A program made the position numbers and the translations under genes. Below, in pieces: positions 57,119 to 64,000 of a DNA stretch of 64,000 nt. Origin of the DNA: Lampris incognitus (Eukaryota; Chordata; Actinopteri; Lampriformes; Lampridae); the NCBI RefSeq assembly GCF_029633865.1, contig NC_079215.1, positions 56,408,856-56,472,855 on the forward strand, in the 5' to 3' direction. The notes beneath the pieces were generated by a model. It had not been told where the DNA came from and did not search any database. It was given only the letters and a program-made list of their open reading frames with translations. Position 1 is the first letter of the stretch. Every line of letters starts with the position of its first letter.

Positions 57119-57324
57119 AAACAACCCAATGGAGAGGACAGTCATACTCGCTTTGGGTGACTGCTGAGGATGACTATGCATGCATGTCAGCACGAAGATG
57201 TCCATGGGTGAATGCGTTTGCATACAGGCAATATGTTGTCGTTGCTGTATTTGTGTGATCATTTCGATGCGATTGATTTTATTCATGTGTGTGTTTGTGG
57301 ACACATGGTAATGTGACTGTGTTT

Positions 57325-57366
<42 letters not shown>

Positions 57367-57771
57367 GTGTGCACTCATGAGAACCTATGTTGACCTCTGT
57401 GCATGCAGGTCTGTGTTTGTATTTCTGCTGTATTACTGGTGCTTGTGCTGACTAGCCAGGTAATTTATCTGTTTTCACGGTGGCGGCCTTTGAGGATAAA
57501 GACCCTCAAAGTTAAGCTTTTCCACAAACCTTCAAGATAATACCTGTTTAAATAGTCTAAAACTTTCAGCTGGACAATCAGCGTTTATCAGAAACATGGT
57601 AACTGTGTAAGTGTTGGTTTTCAAAGAAAAGTAGTCTAGTCCACCCCCCCACCCCACCCCGTCTCTTGTCTCTTTCTCTCGCTCCTCTTGGCCCACCTTT
57701 ATATCTTTTCCAAACTCAGAACTTTTCATCTCGCTTTTGGGCCCTCATGCAAAGACTGGGCTGTCCATGGG

Positions 57772-57772
<1 letters not shown>

Positions 57773-57835
<63 letters not shown>
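57773..57835. repeat. (CA)n microsatellite
   Basis: About 31 CA units. Confidence 0.97.
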
Positions 57836-57838
<3 letters not shown>

Positions 57839-58503
57839 GGGTGGGCAGTGCCATGAGATCCACACCTTCTGCAGGGTGGCCGGTGGGCCCGGGGTGTGTC
57901 CTGGACTCCTGGCTGTGTGCATGGAAACTCTGAGAATGTTCATGTGGCTAATTTAGGTGCTGTGCCACTCAACTGGCACTGTACACCGCTGAAGGTTAGC
58001 CTTTCTCTTCCTCCTACGTTGTAATGTAGGGAAAGTTGGCTGGCCTACTTACTGAACCAAAACTGGAACAGTCCCCATGTAAGCCGGTGCTGTATCCCCT
58101 TATTGGATGGGGCTTGTGGCTGCGCGGAGCAGTGAAGGTGTTTTTCGGGCACGTGGACTTACTCACTTGAGCAGCTTAATTGGTAAAGTGGACTGAAAAT
58201 GCCACTGAAACATTTATCCGCAACCTCTATTAAATATGAAAGGAGGTCAGACTTTGAGCAAAACGGCAGGGCAGAGCTTGTGGATACGGTGCAACCTGCT
58301 CCTCTCTGGGTGTCCACCTTTTTAATAAGGTCACGTTGTGGTTTAGCTTGCTTTTTTTCTTGTTTTTTTTTTCAAATGTATACTGTGTCAGGATTGTAAC
58401 TTGTTCGGTTCCTAACGTGGCCAGAACAGATTAGATTGTGGATTGTAGTTTAGTGTAGAGTAGATTGCCATCCGTCTTTAATTTTGAGCCGGTGTATGAT
58501 GAG

Positions 58504-58861
58504 CGGGCGGCACGGTGGCACAGTGGTTAGTGCGGTCACTTCACGGCAAGAAGATGCCGGGTTCGAGTTCCGTGGTTATTCAACCTTGGGGGTCGTCCCG
58601 GGTCGTCCTCTGTGTCTGCGTGGGTTTCCTCCGAGGGCTCCGGTTTCCTCCCACAGTCCAAATACATGTAGGTCAGGTGAATCGGCCATATTAAATTGTC
58701 CCTAGGTATGAATGGGTGTGTGTGTGTGGGCCCTGTGTGATGGCCTGGTGGCCTGTCCAGGGTGTCTCCCTGCCTGCCGCCCAGTGACTGCTGGGATAGG
58801 CTCCAGCATCCCCGCGACCCTGAGAGCAGGATAAGCGGTTCGGATAACGGATGGATGGATG
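58504..58861 (+). mobile_element. SINE family A, full length
   Basis: GGCGGCACGGTGGCACAGTG head with B box GGGTTCGAGTTCC, body, a short GT run, GGATAGGCTCCAGCATCCCC and a GGAT tail. Confidence 0.92.
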
Positions 58862-59491
58862 TTTGATGAGCAGTAACCATGTTTTAGTCCATACTCTTGA
58901 CTGCCTCCTGTGGTTGTGGGCTGTGGTGCAGCGTCAGCAGGAACTGGAGAGAGGGAGCGTGGTTGGCGGGAGCAGACGTAACAGCGAGGCATGCGTAATT
59001 AACAAACTGTGCTAATACACCACAGTGAATCTGGTCCTGGTTTGACTGACCCTGACACCGATGAGAACACAGGCGGACGGACTGATCCAGAGAGAGAGGG
59101 AAGGAGCCCGACATCGCTCTGACAGACAGACAGCAGCGGCTGCAGCAGCATGGCGTAATGGCCCATACACAACGTGCAGAGAGACTCTTCATTAAATAAA
59201 GCCTGTGCTCCACCTAACCCATGTCCTCCTTCCATCCGAACCCTCCTATGACAACAGACTTGTCACATGAACTTTTGTGGGCCAAATGTACAGCTAATTC
59301 TGAGCTTCAGCACTGCTGTGCTCTGCATGAAGATAAACAAAGACCCGGAGATATCTCACACCTCGACAATTCTCGGGCTCCCTTTTCTAGGCTGGCTTTG
59401 GTGCTACACAAACACAACTACACAGTTGATGTGAGTGCCAAAGTAGTTCAAGAAACCTGGATTTATTTTAGCGCTTATGTTTACATACTAT

Positions 59492-59852
59492 GTGGTGTGG
59501 TCGCCTCACAGCAAGAAGGTCCTGGGTTCGAGCCCCGGGGTAGTCCAACCTTGGGGGTCGTCCCGGGTCGTCCTCTGTGTGGAGTTTGCATGTTCTTCCC
59601 GTGTGCTTGGGTTTCCTCCGGGTGCTGTGGTTTCCTCCCACAGTCCAAAGATGCGTAGGTCAGATGAATCGGCATTACTAAATTGTCTCTGGGTGTGAAT
59701 GTGTGTGTGTGTGTGTTTGTGTGTCGGCCCTTAGGTGGCCTGGCGGCCTGTCCAGGGTGTCTCCCCGCCTGCCGCCCAATGACTGCTGGGATAGGCTCCA
59801 GCATCCCGCGACCCGAATTCGGATAAGCGGCTCAGATAATGGGATGGAATGG
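59492..59852 (+). mobile_element. SINE family A, near full length
   Basis: Starts inside the head (TGGTGTGGTCGCCTCACAGC), keeps B box GGGTTCGAGCCCC, the body, a GT run at 59698-59722 and GGATAGGCTCCAGC, then a degraded tail. Confidence 0.9.
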
Positions 59853-62800
59853 TTATCTACGTGTATGTAGTGCATCTGTGTAGTAACTTATTCAGTTTTC
59901 AACTATCATTCAGCAACACTGTTCTTTCACTGTTCTTTCATGTTCTTTCACCTCTAAAGAAGTGTTATTTATATGGCAGCAGTTGATAGAATAAATCACC
60001 TAATAAATCACTGCTCAAGATAATCCATCTTATCTTTTTAATAGTGCAACAAGTCTAATGATGATTTATCCTCATACAAACAAGCACAGAAACGTCAGAC
60101 CCCTTCACTTTGACTCTACTACCCACCACTACTACACGTAGAAATGTGCTGCCTGCAGCTCTGGACCCCTCCCGGGAGAAAGAAAGCTGTTTCCTGTTCG
60201 GTGAAAGGGTCTTCCTGGGCAAAGGTTTTCTCTGCAGCCCTCCTGTGGCCACGGCAGACGTGTGGAGTGAGGAAGTGAGGAAGTGAGGAAAGACAGAAGT
60301 TACTACATCCCTGCACCTGTTGTTTCACTAAAGCTGAGAGACCTAGAATCACCCCATGGGGCATAAGACTGTGCCTGGCTGACAGACTGGAGTTCACCCT
60401 ACCCCCCCCCCCCCCCACACACACACACCGGCCAACACTAGCCAGATATAGTTAAAACAAGGCTTCACATTCCATGCTGGTAATGTGTGCCATCCCTCAG
60501 AGCAGCAATTTGTCGCGGTCCGGTGCCAGGGTGCCAATTTATATTTAGCGTGGCATCTGTGAACGACCATGGCTGGACCGGAACGCCTCCCCCCTCCAAT
60601 CAGGCGCAGGCATCTGTCTCCCTGAAACCCAATACCGCCAGGCAGTAATGCATGTCCAGACTGGATTCATGCACGCCGTCTGTCTTTGGGAAGTAAGACC
60701 GACTACGCGGAAAGAGAGATGAAGCTTTGAGGTGGACAAATAGACGAACAACGTCTCTTGCCTTTTCTCCAAGCCATCTTCGTGCTCACGTCCGTGCTCG
60801 TTGAGTGCCCTTTTCCCCCACAGGTCTTAACACCAAAGAACAAGAGTCCAATAAACGACGTAACACACTGCAGCTAAACAAGCTCTTGGCCCGTCCCAAG
60901 TGAAATTCGCTGAAATATATCCAGTATTGATGTATGAATGTTTACATACTGGACAATGAATCAATGTTGGATTGATGATGATGTTTGGGTTTGAAATGCT
61001 GCTACTTCACCCACTCTGCTCCTCATGGAGGCACTTCAGCTCTCTATTTGTAGCTCTGTTCTTCCAGACATTGGAAAACAACAATTTTAATTCAAGTGAC
61101 CATGGCCTCATTATTGCATGTGCTGACATGAGACCATGATGAGTGAGCACACTGAGTCTGTGGACGGCACCACGTTTCTCACAGTGCTGCAGTGGAAATA
61201 TTAATATCACATGCATAACCCTAACCTCTTGTCATGTGGCTCTTGAGTTGTCTCAAAGGTTTGTCTGTTGTGTGTACATGTGGCTATGTTTTTGTGTCTA
61301 TTTGTGGCCCTTCCCAGATGTGTGTGTGTGTGTGATAACACAGCTGTATGTGTGTATATATGTTTGCTTTTATGTGTGTGTGTGTGTGTATGTGTGTATG
61401 TGTGTGTGTTCGTTAGGTGTGCAGGTGAACGGTTGAATGCTTCCATCTGCATGAATTACATGATTGTGAGTCACTGCATCTTATTCATTCAGTTTGATCA
61501 TCGCATTCCTGTGTGGTGTGTGTGTGTGTGTGTGTGTATGTGTGTGCATGTGTGAGTGTTCATTTTTGTCTTTGTCTTTCCAATGGCTGGAGTTGACCCT
61601 CACAGTTGCTCATCATAAGACCTAATGACTACAGACGGGACGTTAGCGAGGAGCCTTGCCACACACCACAGCAGTTCAGCAGCAGGCACCCCCCCCTACT
61701 TCATCCCTTTATCACTCTTAACAGCTCCTTATATGGTACTTCTATTCTTAGCACATGTATGATATGAGGTGGCTTCTGTTAACACGGGATTGTTCGTATT
61801 TGAATCATAGTCCATCTCAGGAGATGCTGGCAGCTGTGCCTGGCCTAAAAATCTTTCATGTAAACGTAAATCCACCTGAACGTCTCCATATGATCTGTGT
61901 GAGAAGGGTAAAGCAGAGGATCCATAGCAAGGGGCTGAGGTTGCCTGCTATCTCTTTTAAAAACAATGGTAGTCTTTGAGTGTATTGTCAATGTGTGTGT
62001 GTGAAGGAGTAGACAGAGAGAGGAAGCATGGGTATGACCTGCAGGACTGTTTCTGACTTAAAACTTGGGGATCTCTTGAGCTCTGGCTGTCGGTCCTTGC
62101 AGGGGCGTTTTGGTTCGTGTGTGCCAGGCTTAACAGCACAGTCTTATGGTGTTGTCGATAAAATATCTCAGGTCTGGAATGCCATGTGGGTTTCTGTAGA
62201 GTCACTGTACCGTATTGTACATCTGTTATTGTAAGAGTAGGACTTACTGTTTTCAAGTGTTGGAAATCATATTTTTTAGAAAAGAAAAAGTCAAACCATC
62301 GTTGTGGACGTTAACTATAGTCAGTCCAAGAACCGTCATGGTTTCTTTGAAAAGGTTCATAGTTGTGCAGGATTAGAAGAAGGGATTACTGTCATTGCGG
62401 ATAGGGTGTTGGTGAGATGAGGAGCATTAGCACAAAACGCTGCATTTCTGCTCAAAGAAAAAAAAAAATCCTACATGTACATGGGCTCCAATCGGTGAAG
62501 CAGTTTTTGGTGGATCTGTGCAATTTAGTTAAATTGAATTTAGTTGATCGATAGAAAAATGAACAATTTTCACTGTGTTAAGATTTCTCCAGTTGTCTGA
62601 AGTCAACACAAAAGGAATGAAGGATGTAAAAGAGACATTGGGATGGTTGACCTGTGTAAACTGGTCCGATAGAGAACAAATACGGGGGGGGGGGGGGTGT
62701 TGACATGGCCAAAGTTGTGCTGATAGGTTTGCCATCATAGGGAAGTTTGCTCAAAAGATAAATAAGGAAGCAAACTGGATTATGGGAAAAAAAAAAACAG

Positions 62801-63007
62801 AATACCTCCTCTTTTAGCTTTGAAAATGTCCGTTGCTGTGCTTGAATGGGCCTAAATTTTTAGAAATCTTACATCAAAAGCAACAAAATGTAAAGGCTAA
62901 ATCAATCTATTTAGACAGTAAGTTAACAAATATTTCTTTGTCCTTAAAATCTTCAGTGACAGAAGAACAATACTAGGTGAAGAGCTATGATCTGAGGCAG
63001 AGGTAAT

Positions 63008-63011
<4 letters not shown>
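59853..63011. other. Intron 2 sequence without recognisable element
   Basis: GT-rich stretches at 61318-61420 and 61517-61557 and a C-run at 60401-60417 are the only notable features. I looked for the next PX-domain exon here and did not find one. Confidence 0.5.

Positions 63012-63048
<37 letters not shown>
63012..63048. repeat. (AT)n microsatellite
   Basis: About 18 AT units. Confidence 0.96.
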
Positions 63049-63053
<5 letters not shown>

Positions 63054-63719
63054 GGTCAATAAATACTATGTTGCCCCGCGTCATGCCCCTAGTTACAGTG
63101 GACAGCAATCAATGAGAGGATAGAAAACATTTGAAAAATATAACCAATGGGATAGGTAGTTACTATGCACAGCAACCTATGGGAGTGGGGGGGGGGGGGT
63201 AGAAAAAATTACAACCAATGGAATAGGGGTTGGGGCTTTTTTGAAAAAGCAAGGATTTAAACGGCCAGGGCACTGTTGAAAAAGCATACATTTAAAATAT
63301 AACAAGATAACATCAAGTGGGGTACTTTATGTATATCTAGTGGAGTGGTGCTGGGGCACAAGTTGGAAGGGCAGAAAGTAAAATTATAAAAATATAACAT
63401 CTTAGCCCTCCTCCTCAAGCTTGTACTGCAATGTATTAAAGTTTTTTCCTACATCTATGTTAATATTCTGCTCCTCGTTTGTTTTCCGGAATAAAATTAT
63501 ATATATATATGTATGTGTATATATGTATGTGTATATATGTATGCGTGTGTGTATATACACTACCGTTCAAAAGTTTGGGATCACCCAAACAATTTCGTGT
63601 TTTCCATGAAAAGTCACACTTATTCACCACCATATGTTGTGAAATGAATAGAAAATAGAGTCAAGACATTGACAAGGTTAGAAATAATGATTTGTATTTG
63701 AAATAAGATTTTTTTTACA

Positions 63720-63882
63720 TCAAACTTTGCTTCCGTCAAAGAATCCTCCATTTGCAGCAATTACAGCATTGCAGACCTTTGGCATTCTAGCTGTTAATTT
63801 GTTGAGGTAATCTGGAGAAATTGCACCCCACGCTTCCAGAAGCAGCTCCCACAAGTTGGATTGGTTGGATGGGCACTTCTTT
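63720..63882 (-). pseudogene. Tc1 transposase C-terminal fragment
   Basis: Reads SNLWELLLEAWGAISPDYLN then LTARMPKVCNAVIAANGGFF and DGSKV with a stop, typical for the end of fish Tc1 transposases. The N-terminal four fifths are absent on this strand. Confidence 0.8.
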
Positions 63883-63936
63883 GAGCAGATTGAGTTTCTG
63901 GAGCATCACATTTGTGGGGTCAATTAAACGCTCAAA

Positions 63937-64000
63937 ATGGCCAGAAAAAGAGAACTTTCATCTGAAACTCGACAGTCTATTCTTGTTCTTAGAAATGAAG
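63937..64000 (+). CDS. Tc1 transposase N-terminus, cut by the window edge
   Basis: An ATG at 63937 starts MARKRELSSETRQSILVLRN, the beginning of the paired-like DNA-binding domain of fish Tc1 transposases. Whether the gene stays open beyond the window is unknown. It points away from the fragment at 63720-63882. Confidence 0.7.
   Translation, partial: MARKRELSSETRQSILVLRNE

Larger units (their letters stand above)
63558..64000. mobile_element. Chimeric Tc1-like element, running off the right edge
   Basis: The end CACTACCGTTCAAAAGTTTG follows a TA. The minus strand at 63720-63882 encodes the last residues of a Tc1 transposase (LWELLLEAWGAISPDYLNKL, AANGGFFDGSKV, stop). At about 63882 the sequence switches to the 5' leader and start of a transposase on the plus strand. 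Confidence 0.85.

Overview
The window looks like nuclear DNA of a ray-finned (teleost-type) fish. Two short exons read as the start of one vertebrate gene, sh3pxd2a (Tks5). Exon 1 is at 14530-14601 and exon 2 at 33540-33620, both on the plus strand. They are joined by an 18.9-kb intron, and the second intron runs off the right edge. About 1 kb of GC- and CpG-rich DNA lies before exon 1 and is the likely promoter. I found no exon 3 and no second host gene. The rest is intergenic or intronic DNA filled with typical fish mobile elements: Ty3/gypsy LTR elements, an endogenous retrovirus, Rex3/RTE, CR1/L2-like and endonuclease-type LINEs, three tRNA-derived SINE families, Tc1/mariner and hAT transposons, MITEs, and many long microsatellites.

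Layout. 1-13.3 kb (upstream): a minus-strand LTR element with an open gag frame; a decayed plus-strand Ty3/gypsy pol; miniature LTR elements; hAT and Myb-like fragments; a Rex3-type LINE with a (GAT)n tail; a CR1/L2-like LINE; SINEs; and a 22-bp minisatellite. 13.4-14.6 kb: CpG-rich promoter and exon 1. 14.6-33.5 kb (intron 1): a nested miniature LTR pair, an intact Tc1-like transposase gene, a 4.5-kb endogenous retrovirus, foldback elements, minisatellites and a dead Tc1-type transposon. 33.6-64 kb (intron 2): three copies of one RTE LINE family, a hAT element containing a second Tc1 copy, an endonuclease-type LINE, SINEs, a LINE ending in a C2H2 finger, and a chimeric Tc1 fragment at the right edge.

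Most unusual is a set of very small LTR elements, with 135-157-bp LTRs and 104-120-bp internal regions. They are bounded by TG...CA ends and 4-bp target-site duplications, and each has a primer-binding site matching a leucine tRNA. Their LTRs carry a tRNA-like core with recognisable RNA polymerase III A and B boxes. Two related families are present at five loci here, two of them complete. This resembles TRIM elements, and in concept plant Cassandra, which carries 5S RNA in its LTR. I do not know of a described fish equivalent, but I could not search.

Limits. Family names rest on motifs recognised by eye. Boundaries without stated TG/CA ends, TA sites or duplications are approximate, often to within tens of bases. 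Counts of differences were made by eye.
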